A DNA stretch of 31,072 bases, taken from assembly GCA_022511355.1 (NCBI GenBank), contig JAFLRS010000002.1:1-31072 (forward strand), written 5' to 3'. This document shows, in pieces, positions 1 to 6,171 of the stretch (within the stretch, counting starts at the first letter, position 1; every line of letters begins with the position of its first letter). The stretch comes from Alistipes sp. (GTDB taxonomy: Bacteria > Bacteroidota > Bacteroidia > Bacteroidales > Rikenellaceae). The translations under genes were made by a program, and so were the position numbers. Under the pieces are notes generated by a model. It was given only the letters and a program-made list of their open reading frames with translations, was not told the DNA's origin and searched no databases.

Positions 1-74
1 ACAGGTATGACGAGCTGCAAGACAGAATAGATGACTTGCAGGACGAACTCGATGACTATTTCGATGAAATATAG
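1..74 (+). CDS. C-terminal end of an acidic coiled-coil protein (partial)
   Basis: Reading from base 3, the frame is open to a TAG at 72-74 and gives 23 residues beginning RYDELQDRIDDLQDELDD. The spacing of Leu, Ile and Tyr among Asp, Glu and Gln looks like the end of an acidic coiled coil. The start and most of the gene lie to the left of the window, so the product cannot be named. It reads in the same direction as the restriction operon but is separated from it by 315 bases. Confidence 0.5.
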   Translation, partial: RYDELQDRIDDLQDELDDYFDEI

Positions 75-96
75 TCTATATGACGGAAAAAATATC

Positions 97-104
97 TATC
101 TTTG
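97..104 (+). promoter_or_regulatory. Candidate -7 element for the restriction-modification operon
   Basis: TATCTTTG matches the Bacteroidetes -7 consensus TAnnTTTG. No convincing TTTG is seen 19-21 bases upstream, so this is only half a promoter. If used, transcription would start near base 111 and give a leader of about 280 nt containing the hairpins at 249-339 and 346-384. Confidence 0.35.
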
Positions 105-248
105 AAGTGTGAAACCTATAATATTGATGTAAGAAACAGATATTGAGTTAATAATGTAACAAATTGAGCTTTTAGCTCTTATTCCCTCGATCCAAAACGG
201 CCAAATTTTTGAATACACGGGAGTAAGTGGCGAAGGTTCACGTCCAAG

Positions 249-345
249 GGGCGTGAACCGTTCGTGCTTATCTAGTGTATTGGGTGCTTGGCCGTACCTT
301 GGATTGAAGATAAGCAATCTAACGAATGGTTCATCGCCCTTTTTT
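249..345 (+). promoter_or_regulatory. Long imperfect hairpin followed by six T (attenuator or small-RNA terminator)
   Basis: Arm 249-273 pairs with arm 308-339. Pairing covers GGGCG/CGCCC, then TGAACC/GGTTCA after a one-base bulge, then GTTCGT/ACGAAT with one G-U, then after a six-base bulge GCTTATCT/AGATAAGC. That is about 25 pairs around a 34-base loop, and six T follow at 340-345. An alternative shorter stem, GGTTCACG (235-242) with CGTGAACC (252-259), would compete for part of the left arm. The shape is that of an intrinsic terminator, which could attenuate the methyltransferase operon or end a small RNA. Confidence 0.45.
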
Positions 346-384
346 ATTGCTTGTCTGAATATCGGCAAAGGCTCTGAAAGCAAT
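346..384 (+). promoter_or_regulatory. Short hairpin just upstream of the methyltransferase start
   Basis: ATTGCTT (346-352) pairs with AAGCAAT (378-384), closing five bases before the ATG at 390. Its position would let it influence ribosome access to the first gene of the restriction operon. With a seven-base stem and a 25-base loop it could be coincidental. Confidence 0.25.
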
Positions 385-389
385 AGCCT

Positions 390-1427
390 ATGCCGCAATC
401 AAAACATACATTTATAGATTTGTTCTCCGGGTGTGGAGGACTATCTCTCGGATTTGAGTTAGCTGGTTATAAATCCACTTTGGCGATTGATAACTGGCAG
501 GATGCCTTGGATACGTATAAACACAATAATCCGGGTTCCAGAACTCTATGCGCCGACTTATCAAAAATAGACCCATATAAAATAAAGGCGGAGTATGCGA
601 TTGATAAAGTCAGTGTTATAATCGGCGGGCCTCCGTGTCAAGGGTTTTCAATAGCCGGCAAACGTATCATAGATGATGAACGCAACAAACTTTATAAATC
701 ATTTGTCGCGTTTGTGAGATGCTTTATGCCGGATGCTTTCGTAATGGAGAATGTACCTAACATTCTATCCATAGGCAATGGTGTTGTGAAAGAATCTATA
801 CTATCCGATTTTCGAGAACTCGGATATAATGTTAGTTATAAAATTCTGCTTGCCTCTGATTATGGCGTACCTCAAAATCGACGCAGAGCGGTATTTGTAG
901 GTTTGAGAAATGGCACATATACTTTCCCTGAGCCATACGCTCAGCCACCTGTTACAACGGAAGCCGCATTATCGGATTTGCCGGAATATAGTATTCCTGA
1001 CGGAGGGAATTATATATCTGCACCTAACAGTGAATATCAACGATATATTCGACGCGGAAGCAGTAAGTTATATAATCATCAAGCGACCATACACACAGAA
1101 AGAACGGCACAAATTATTGCTATGGTTCCAGATGGTGGTAACTATAAAGATTTACCCCAAGAACTGCAAGATACCAGAAAGGTGCATATCGCCTGGACAC
1201 GCTTAAATAGTAAGAAGCCAAGCATTACCATTGATACCGGGCATAATCATCACTTCCATTATAGATACAATAGAGTACCTACGACCAGAGAGAGTGCGCG
1301 CCTGCAATCATTTCCGGATTCCTTTGTATTTCTGGGAGGAAAAACCAGCCAGTTAAAACAGGTCGGAAATGCTGTTCCTCCTTTGATGGCTATGGAAATC
1401 GCAAAAAAATTAAAAGAACAGATATGA
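390..1427 (+). CDS. DNA (cytosine-5)-methyltransferase, first of two in the operon
   Basis: This 345-residue protein has the ordered motifs of a C5-cytosine DNA methyltransferase. Motif I is the SAM site DLFSGCGG at residues 10-17. Motif IV is PPCQ with the nucleophile Cys83. Motif VI is ENV at 120-122, motif VIII is QNRRR at 162-166, motif IX lies around RESARLQSFP, and motif X is QVGNAVPP near 324-331. The target-recognition region falls between VIII and IX, about residues 175-290. The enzyme should transfer a methyl group from SAM to C5 of cytosine within a recognition site not readable from sequence. It is the first gene of a three-gene operon and its stop overlaps the next start in an ATGA. 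It would protect host DNA from the neighbouring endonuclease. Its two leader hairpins suggest controlled expression. Confidence 0.93.
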   Translation: MPQSKHTFIDLFSGCGGLSLGFELAGYKSTLAIDNWQDALDTYKHNNPGSRTLCADLSKIDPYKIKAEYAIDKVSVIIGGPPCQGFSIAGKRIIDDERNKLYKSFVAFVRCFMPDAFVMENVPNILSIGNGVVKESILSDFRELGYNVSYKILLASDYGVPQNRRRAVFVGLRNGTYTFPEPYAQPPVTTEAALSDLPEYSIPDGGNYISAPNSEYQRYIRRGSSKLYNHQATIHTERTAQIIAMVPDGGNYKDLPQELQDTRKVHIAWTRLNSKKPSITIDTGHNHHFHYRYNRVPTTRESARLQSFPDSFVFLGGKTSQLKQVGNAVPPLMAMEIAKKLKEQI

Positions 1428-2845
1428 GCTACAATCCAGACAATCAATACCGTTGCACAATAATTCGCGGTAAAAGCCAAAATGAAATGGAGGATCTTTT
1501 ACCAATGTATGCGAATATGGTTCACAGATTCTGTCCTTGTTCTAAATCGGAATTTGATGAAAGAGGGAATCGTTTTCTATCAAAAGCATTGTTTGGAACA
1601 GAACAGTATGATAGTTTACCCGATAGTAATCGAAAGACTGTTAGAAATCATTTGACGGAGATAGCCGGAACATTGTTGGCATTGTACAGAACAGGTCAAG
1701 ACGGATATGTCTATGAGACTGATCTATGCTCATTCTTGCTTTCCACAAATGATTTCCCTGCATATTTCAGGAATCTGTGTCTAAATTTTCAGTTCCCCAA
1801 TGGTACTAAAAAAGTAAATCATGTTTTACAAGATATTTCAAACGGCATAAACATCAAGCCATATTGCTATGTTGTTTCGCTACTTTATTATGCGCAATTA
1901 CAAGTTCAAAAGTTACTCTTGACGAAACAGGAGGTTGGATATTATGTGCTAAATAATTTAGATGTTTTGCAGGGTAAAGTTGATATCTCTGCTGTATATG
2001 CGCAAATCATATACGATAGACAGCATAATGTCATTAAGGATAAATTATCTGGTTCTCATGATTGGCAACATATCAAGGAACAGTTCAACTTACTTGAGTT
2101 GGCTAATATTGTATGTACAGATAAAAACTATATATGGCTAAATAAAGATGAAACAGCAGCCATACAGGTTTTTATCAAAAGCTGCAATACCAACCAATTC
2201 GATGTGTATTCTTATGATTTGTCATCAATTGATGATAGAAACCAATTTTATGCAGATTGGGAACAATATTATGGTCGGCTCAACTCGGAATTGGCTGCAC
2301 TCCCGACTACATTTAGTAGCGAAGAGAATATTGTAATTGCTGATAGACAATCTCAACTGGCACAAAGAGGTTCTGTTGGAGCATCTACAATCGATATAGG
2401 TGATAGAGGAGAAACTCTCGTATATAATCTTGAGCGCGAAAGAGTTGGCAATTACAAACCGCGTCTGGTTAATAAGGTGCTATTGTTAGGTAAGACAAAA
2501 GGACTTGGATATGATATTAGTTCAATCGAAGCAGATGAGAATCCGGCAAAACCGGAATTTGCGCGATACATTGAAGTAAAGGCTACGACTCGCATTACCG
2601 AACCTTCTTTTGACGAATTCTGGACAGATTCTTTAAATCTTACCCAAAAGGAGTGGGTCGCAGCCGAACAATATAGGGATTATTACAACATCTATAGGGT
2701 GTATTTTACAAAAGCCAAAACATTGATTGTTAGGATTAAGAATCCGTATGATTTGGCCACAAAAGATATGATAGAAGTATATCCAACTACATATCAAATG
2801 AATTTCAATGATAAAGTGTTAGAACATAGATATGCAGGCGAATAA
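1424..2845 (+). CDS. DUF3883-domain protein, probable restriction endonuclease
   Basis: The 473-residue product sits between two m5C methyltransferases. Its ATG overlaps the upstream stop by four bases and its end overlaps the downstream gene by 14, so the three are translationally linked. The C-terminal third (about 325-470) resembles the DUF3883 fold found in restriction-type nucleases. Candidate PD-(D/E)XK residues are Asp364 in GLGYDIS, followed 20 residues later by Glu384-Val-Lys386 in YIEVKA. The first 320 residues match no domain I recognise and may recognise DNA. Family knowledge places DUF3883 in Mrr-like and NO VEIN-type proteins. The role as the cutting subunit is inferred from position and the nuclease signature. 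Recognition site and cleavage position are unknown. Confidence 0.75.
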   Translation: MSYNPDNQYRCTIIRGKSQNEMEDLLPMYANMVHRFCPCSKSEFDERGNRFLSKALFGTEQYDSLPDSNRKTVRNHLTEIAGTLLALYRTGQDGYVYETDLCSFLLSTNDFPAYFRNLCLNFQFPNGTKKVNHVLQDISNGINIKPYCYVVSLLYYAQLQVQKLLLTKQEVGYYVLNNLDVLQGKVDISAVYAQIIYDRQHNVIKDKLSGSHDWQHIKEQFNLLELANIVCTDKNYIWLNKDETAAIQVFIKSCNTNQFDVYSYDLSSIDDRNQFYADWEQYYGRLNSELAALPTTFSSEENIVIADRQSQLAQRGSVGASTIDIGDRGETLVYNLERERVGNYKPRLVNKVLLLGKTKGLGYDISSIEADENPAKPEFARYIEVKATTRITEPSFDEFWTDSLNLTQKEWVAAEQYRDYYNIYRVYFTKAKTLIVRIKNPYDLATKDMIEVYPTTYQMNFNDKVLEHRYAGE

Positions 2846-3809
2846 GATAAAGGTTGCCTCTCTGTTTTGTGGGTGCGGAGGCTCTGATTTAGGATTGATA
2901 GGTGGTTTCAAATATCTTGGGCGATACTACAAATCATTGCCTTTTGATATTGTGTATGCGATTGATAATGATAAATATGCCGTAGAAACTTATAATGCCA
3001 ATTTTAAGCATCCGGCAGTATGTGAAGATGTTACAAAAGTCGATTTTGCAGCTATACCCGAAGTTGATATGATGATAGGAGGTTTCCCTTGTCAATCATT
3101 TAGTACTGTTAATCCGACTAAAGATACGAATGATGCTCGTGCTAATTTGTATAAAGAGATTGTGAGATTCCTTCAGCTGAAGCAACCAAAGTATTTTATC
3201 TGTGAGAACGTAAAAGGATTACTGACTCTGCAAAAAGGTCAAATCATTCAAAAAATCACAAACGAATTTTTAAGTTGTGGATACAATGTACAATATCGAC
3301 TGGTAAAAGCTGTTGAGTATGGTATTCCACAACGCAGAGAGCGCGTAATAATCGTTGGCATACGTAAAGATATAGACTGCCATTATACATATCCTACACC
3401 GATCTGCACAGAAGCATCAGCAGTACCATTGAAGCGTGTTATTGATAGATTGGATATCGAAGAGCAAAAGTATTACTTCTCAGAAAAAGCTGTGCAGGGT
3501 GTTAAGAATGCGAAGAACAATATGAAAAGAGGGCTTTGGCAAAGTCTTGACGCTCCTTGCCTAACTCTGACATCGCATTTGGCGAAAGTCAGTATGAATT
3601 CACGAGACCCGATTTTGATGGTTGATGCCGAGAAGGAACTTTATCGCAGATTTACGCCTCGTGAAGCGGCAAGAATCCAGTCGTTCCCAGACTCTTTTAA
3701 GTTAAATGTTTCCGAGGCAAAGTCCTATAAACAAATAGGTAATGCCATTCCGCCTGTAATGATGTGGTATATAGCTGATGCGTTTGTTAGGATGTTGAAT
3801 GCGAGATAG
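2832..3809 (+). CDS. DNA (cytosine-5)-methyltransferase, second of two in the operon
   Basis: The 325-residue protein has the C5-methyltransferase motif order: SLFCGCGG (10-17) for SAM, GGFPCQSFS with nucleophile Cys87, ENV at 125-127, QRRER at 167-171, and QIGNAIPP at 301-308. The variable target-recognition segment is short, about 180-275. The sequence differs substantially from the first methyltransferase, so this is not a recent tandem copy. Two m5C enzymes with one nuclease are usual when the site is asymmetric and each strand needs its own methylase. That interpretation fits but is not proven here. The start at 2832 lies inside the end of the nuclease gene. Its stop is 7 bases from the stop of the convergent minus-strand operon. 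Confidence 0.92.
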   Translation: MQANKIKVASLFCGCGGSDLGLIGGFKYLGRYYKSLPFDIVYAIDNDKYAVETYNANFKHPAVCEDVTKVDFAAIPEVDMMIGGFPCQSFSTVNPTKDTNDARANLYKEIVRFLQLKQPKYFICENVKGLLTLQKGQIIQKITNEFLSCGYNVQYRLVKAVEYGIPQRRERVIIVGIRKDIDCHYTYPTPICTEASAVPLKRVIDRLDIEEQKYYFSEKAVQGVKNAKNNMKRGLWQSLDAPCLTLTSHLAKVSMNSRDPILMVDAEKELYRRFTPREAARIQSFPDSFKLNVSEAKSYKQIGNAIPPVMMWYIADAFVRMLNAR

Positions 3810-3816
3810 TTTATGT

Positions 3817-4425
3817 TTATTGAAGATTTATTTCAGCCCACAACGAATATAAATCTCTTTTTATGTATGCAATCTTTTTTTGTATTTTACTAACTCTCAC
3901 CGGCGATATGTCACATATAATACTATTTGAAACTTCTAAGTAATCCAAAGGATCTTCAGATTTATCCATGATTGTGGTTAATAATTTATTTAGTGGTGAA
4001 ACTGATGATAGTTTTTTTATTAAGCGATCGGCTTCACAGCAAACAAAATTTGCTCGTTGCATAATATTGGATATGTTCAAGCAGGTCTGGTAAATTTTTT
4101 TTGAAAAGGATGATGCTTGCGAATAGTTTAAATGATTTTCGTATACAGCGTGTTGAATTTCATCACATTCTGCTAATAACGATTGAATCATATCTCCAAT
4201 GATTGATTCAATCGCTTTTTCCTTCTCCCGGCCTTCTTCAACAACATGAGCTATATATAAAGCCAACACGATTGTTACAAATAGGCCAATAATGTCTGTA
4301 ATAGAAATCTTGCCTTCATACTCAAAATGGAAATCTTTAAGTATGAAAGCATCTAATAAAAGAGCAATAATAAGTACAAATATTATTGATAATATAGTCG
4401 CATATTTAGTGTTGTGCTTGTACAT
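3817..4425 (-). CDS. Two-TM membrane protein with a cytoplasmic helical tail (third gene of the STAS/ATPase operon)
   Basis: About 202 residues from the ATG at 4425; a GTG one codon earlier is also possible. Two hydrophobic segments are visible, about residues 9-29 and 41-61, separated by a short loop containing FHFEYEGK. A charged segment (EEGREKEKAIE) follows, then roughly 130 residues of predicted helix. I recognise no family. Its ATG lies 20 bases inside the upstream DUF4325 gene, so it should be made together with it. A small two-TM protein at the end of a signalling-type operon in a defence setting would fit a membrane-acting effector or an anchor. That is an inference; no catalytic motif is visible. 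It converges with the restriction operon, leaving 7 bases between the stops. Confidence 0.75.
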   Translation of the reverse strand: MYKHNTKYATILSIIFVLIIALLLDAFILKDFHFEYEGKISITDIIGLFVTIVLALYIAHVVEEGREKEKAIESIIGDMIQSLLAECDEIQHAVYENHLNYSQASSFSKKIYQTCLNISNIMQRANFVCCEADRLIKKLSSVSPLNKLLTTIMDKSEDPLDYLEVSNSIICDISPVRVSKIQKKIAYIKRDLYSLWAEINLQ

Positions 4426-4756
4426 CACTCGCTGCAGCCTTTAAATAAACTAAAATATCTTCTTTTAGGTATGGTTCTTCATTAGAGATGATTTCTAAAT
4501 GGTTCAAGATGGCATCATAAGATAGGTGGTTATCTCTAATTAGTCCACCAAAAGATTCTTCTAGAAATGATGTGCCATATCCTTCTGCACCGTCTAGATC
4601 TACGACTAATTTTTCGTTATTATTAATAGCCTCAGTCAGTTTTGGGAACAATATTTCAACCCTAAATTGCTGACCGGAATATAAACCTTCCGTAATATAG
4701 CGAGGCCCAGGGGTATCGCTAAAATCTGTTGAAATCTTAAGCAGCCGTGTTGTCAT
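4406..4756 (-). CDS. STAS-like domain protein (DUF4325)
   Basis: The 116-residue protein matches the DUF4325 STAS-like pattern I know: an N-terminal stretch with SDTPGPRYITEG (13-24), then YSGQQFR (26-32), then the core LVVDLDGAEGYGTSFLEESF around 50-69. STAS domains act as small switch proteins, often controlled by a partner GHKL kinase that phosphorylates a Ser or Thr in the loop after the central strand. Here Thr62-Ser63 occupy that loop and are candidate acceptors. Its start lies 20 bases inside the end of the STAS-ATPase gene upstream, and its end overlaps the membrane-protein gene. The pairing with an ATPase suggests partner switching. Both the function and the phosphorylation are inferred. 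Confidence 0.85.
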   Translation of the reverse strand: MTTRLLKISTDFSDTPGPRYITEGLYSGQQFRVEILFPKLTEAINNNEKLVVDLDGAEGYGTSFLEESFGGLIRDNHLSYDAILNHLEIISNEEPYLKEDILVYLKAAASDVQAQH

Positions 4757-5801
4757 CGCATTTTATGTTATTATGTGTTAGTTCCCAATATATAAATGTG
4801 CCGTTAAAAGCATTTGACAAAGTTACAAAATTATCTTCACATACATTGGCATATGCATTATTCGTAATGATGTAAAGGTTACTTATTTGATTCCTATCTA
4901 ATGCTGTCCTTATACCCGGAAGACCTTTTCCTCTGTACGACTGCCCAGTAGCAGTACGATGAAGTTCTCCATCAAGAATAAGTTTAAGAACTTTGGCATT
5001 GTCTGGCTCTGTGAGTTTACGTCTAAGTACATCTATCATTCCAAAAAACTTTGAATCGGCTCGTTTGTTCTCTAAACTTGTGAAGACACCAATCCCATAA
5101 TCCACAAACGAGAAACATTCTTTATTATTATCTGCGTCATAGTTTACTGATAGCCACCAATTCTCCGTGCCAGCGGCATTGTTATTTGCATGAGCGTGTG
5201 TATTCTGCATTAGTTCAATTAAAATTCGATATACACCTTGGCATCTACAGGATTTTCCCCAAATATTTGCTGCACAGATTCTAATAAGCTCTTTAGCTAC
5301 CTCTCCTGATGCATCTTTGCCATGTTTACGAATTATATTCTTAGACCGTACAGATGTATCATATCTAAAATCTTTATTTTCATCATAAAGGCTATTGAAA
5401 AAACCAGAGTTAGTTAGTTTCTTCCTGCAATTGTTATCAGATGGAAAGTTCCCATTAAAAGGTATCCGCAGTCGCTTGAATTGCGATGTGATAGAGAGTA
5501 ATACGACGATTGCATCGTAAGAGATTTCAGTAACATTAGATAAATCAATAAATGTAGGCGTACGTTTGTCAAGTTGTTTATTAAGCCTATTAACAAATTC
5601 TATAACCTCCTCCGAGTTTTCTTTTATGCAAAATGTTGCAGGAGCTGTGACATATTTATGTGAACTTATGCCAGGGATAATTCTATCTCCTCCTATGGTA
5701 TAGTGCCGTTTTTTCTGTGATTTTAATCTGCGCCTATTTTCTCTCAATATATGGCGAGTTTGATATCTTTTATATCTATATGTTGTATATATCCTTTTCA
5801 T
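4737..5801 (-). CDS. STAS-GHKL ATPase fusion protein (first gene of the operon)
   Basis: The ATG at 5801 gives 354 residues; an in-frame TTG at 5813 would add four but is less likely. The first 40 residues are strongly basic (RIYTTYRYKRYQ... then RENRRRLKSQKKRH). A STAS-like segment follows, with FIDLSNVTEISYDAIVVLL at about 84-102. The C-terminal half is a GHKL (HATPase_c) domain: N box IELMQNTHAHA with Glu196 and Asn200, G1 box DYGIG at 234-238, and G2 box RGKGLPG at 290-296. There is no His-kinase dimerisation box, so it resembles an anti-sigma-type Ser kinase more than a two-component sensor. In the STAS part, the Ser-Ser expected at the phosphosite reads Tyr95-Asp96, so this domain may be locked or non-phosphorylatable. 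It heads a tightly overlapping operon with the STAS-like and two-TM genes. Confidence 0.8.
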   Translation of the reverse strand: MKRIYTTYRYKRYQTRHILRENRRRLKSQKKRHYTIGGDRIIPGISSHKYVTAPATFCIKENSEEVIEFVNRLNKQLDKRTPTFIDLSNVTEISYDAIVVLLSITSQFKRLRIPFNGNFPSDNNCRKKLTNSGFFNSLYDENKDFRYDTSVRSKNIIRKHGKDASGEVAKELIRICAANIWGKSCRCQGVYRILIELMQNTHAHANNNAAGTENWWLSVNYDADNNKECFSFVDYGIGVFTSLENKRADSKFFGMIDVLRRKLTEPDNAKVLKLILDGELHRTATGQSYRGKGLPGIRTALDRNQISNLYIITNNAYANVCEDNFVTLSNAFNGTFIYWELTHNNIKCDDNTAA

Positions 5802-5827
5802 TAGCAAATTCAATGTGTCTCTTTCGA

Positions 5828-5835
5828 CAAATATA
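5828..5835 (-). promoter_or_regulatory. -7 element for the STAS/ATPase operon
   Basis: On the minus strand this reads TATATTTG, a match to TAnnTTTG. It lies 26 bases upstream of the ATG at 5801, implying a leader of about 20 nt. A TTG occurs upstream, but the gap of 12 bases is shorter than the usual 19-21, so the -33 element is uncertain. Confidence 0.4.
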
Positions 5836-5909
5836 GCGTTTTTTTGACAATAATGTATAGTCGTGTAAATTAATATATCTGTTCAGCCATCTATTTTACA
5901 TATGCTCAT

Positions 5910-5931
5910 TGGGAACAATTTGGGAACAATT
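5910..5931. repeat. Two tandem copies of an 11-bp repeat (TGGGAACAATT)
   Basis: TGGGAACAATT occurs at 5910-5920 and again, perfectly and directly adjacent, at 5921-5931. The pair lies 57 bases outside the 3' end of tRNA-Leu at the presumed island end. Short tandem repeats beside an attachment core are typical of integrase arm-binding sites, but no integrase is in the window. That role is inferred. Confidence 0.6.
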
Positions 5932-5941
5932 ACTACAAACA

Positions 5942-5982
5942 AAAATCGCTAACAGTCTAACTATCTGACTATTAGCGATTTT
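5942..5982 (-). terminator. Terminator downstream of tRNA-Leu
   Basis: AAAATCGCTAA (5942-5952) pairs perfectly with TTAGCGATTTT (5972-5982), an 11-bp stem, with a further AGTC/GACT pairing in the loop. On the minus strand the stem is followed by a T-rich tract, so it should end the tRNA transcript. It begins six bases beyond the tRNA 3' end. Confidence 0.7.
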
Positions 5983-5987
5983 CTGCG

Positions 5988-6071
5988 TACCCAGAGCCGG
6001 GGTCGAACCGGCACAGGGGTGAACCTACTGGTGTTTGAGACCAGCGCGTCTACCGATTCCGCCATCTGGGC
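5988..6071 (-). tRNA. tRNA-Leu (anticodon CAA)
   Basis: On the minus strand the acceptor stem GCCCAGA (6071-6065) pairs with TCTGGGT (5995-5989), with one G-U pair. The D-arm GGCGGAATCGGTAGACGC, an anticodon stem CTGGT/ACCAG around loop CTCAAAC, a long class II variable arm and the T-arm GGTTCGACC are all present. The anticodon is CAA, reading UUG leucine codons. The discriminator base is A at 5988. CCA is not encoded and must be added after transcription, as is common in Bacteroidota. The 3' end faces the AT-rich island. Confidence 0.95.
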
Positions 6072-6103
6072 CTTTCAATAACCGTATTCCGATTATCGGT
6101 GTG

Positions 6104-6134
6104 CAAAGATATACATTTTTTCGCAATTCCCAAT
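6104..6134 (-). promoter_or_regulatory. Promoter of tRNA-Leu
   Basis: On the minus strand ATTG (6134-6131) is followed after 19 bases by TATCTTTG (6111-6104). This is a three-of-four match at -33 and a full match at -7 to the Bacteroidetes consensus. It lies 32 bases upstream of the tRNA 5' end. A small palindrome, CCGATTATCGG, sits between promoter and tRNA at 6089-6099. Confidence 0.65.
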
Positions 6135-6171
6135 CTTTTCGCTTAAAAAATCCCCGATATTCTTCCGACAT

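Larger units (their letters stand above)
1..5987. mobile_element. End of a putative genomic island next to tRNA-Leu
   Basis: The stretch is clearly richer in A and T than everything to the right of the tRNA. Its genes are accessory: a restriction-modification operon and a STAS/ATPase operon. It stops at the 3' end of a tRNA-Leu gene, the usual target of tyrosine-recombinase elements, and the island lies on the side expected for 3'-end integration. Two tandem 11-bp repeats sit near that end. No integrase, transposase or second attachment site is inside the window, so the left limit is unknown and the island call is an inference. Confidence 0.5.

Noticed and set aside
249..345. A retron-type msr/msd region
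   Set aside because: The hairpin is long enough, but no reverse transcriptase is seen in the window and no msr-like branching guanosine context is evident.
96..398. A 100-residue minus-strand open frame across the island leader
   Set aside because: It covers the inverted repeat and the methyltransferase start and has no recognisable motif; structure in the DNA explains the region better.
3817..5801. A classical two-component system or sigma-factor partner switch
   Set aside because: There is no His-kinase dimerisation box, receiver domain or sigma factor; only the GHKL and STAS parts are shared.
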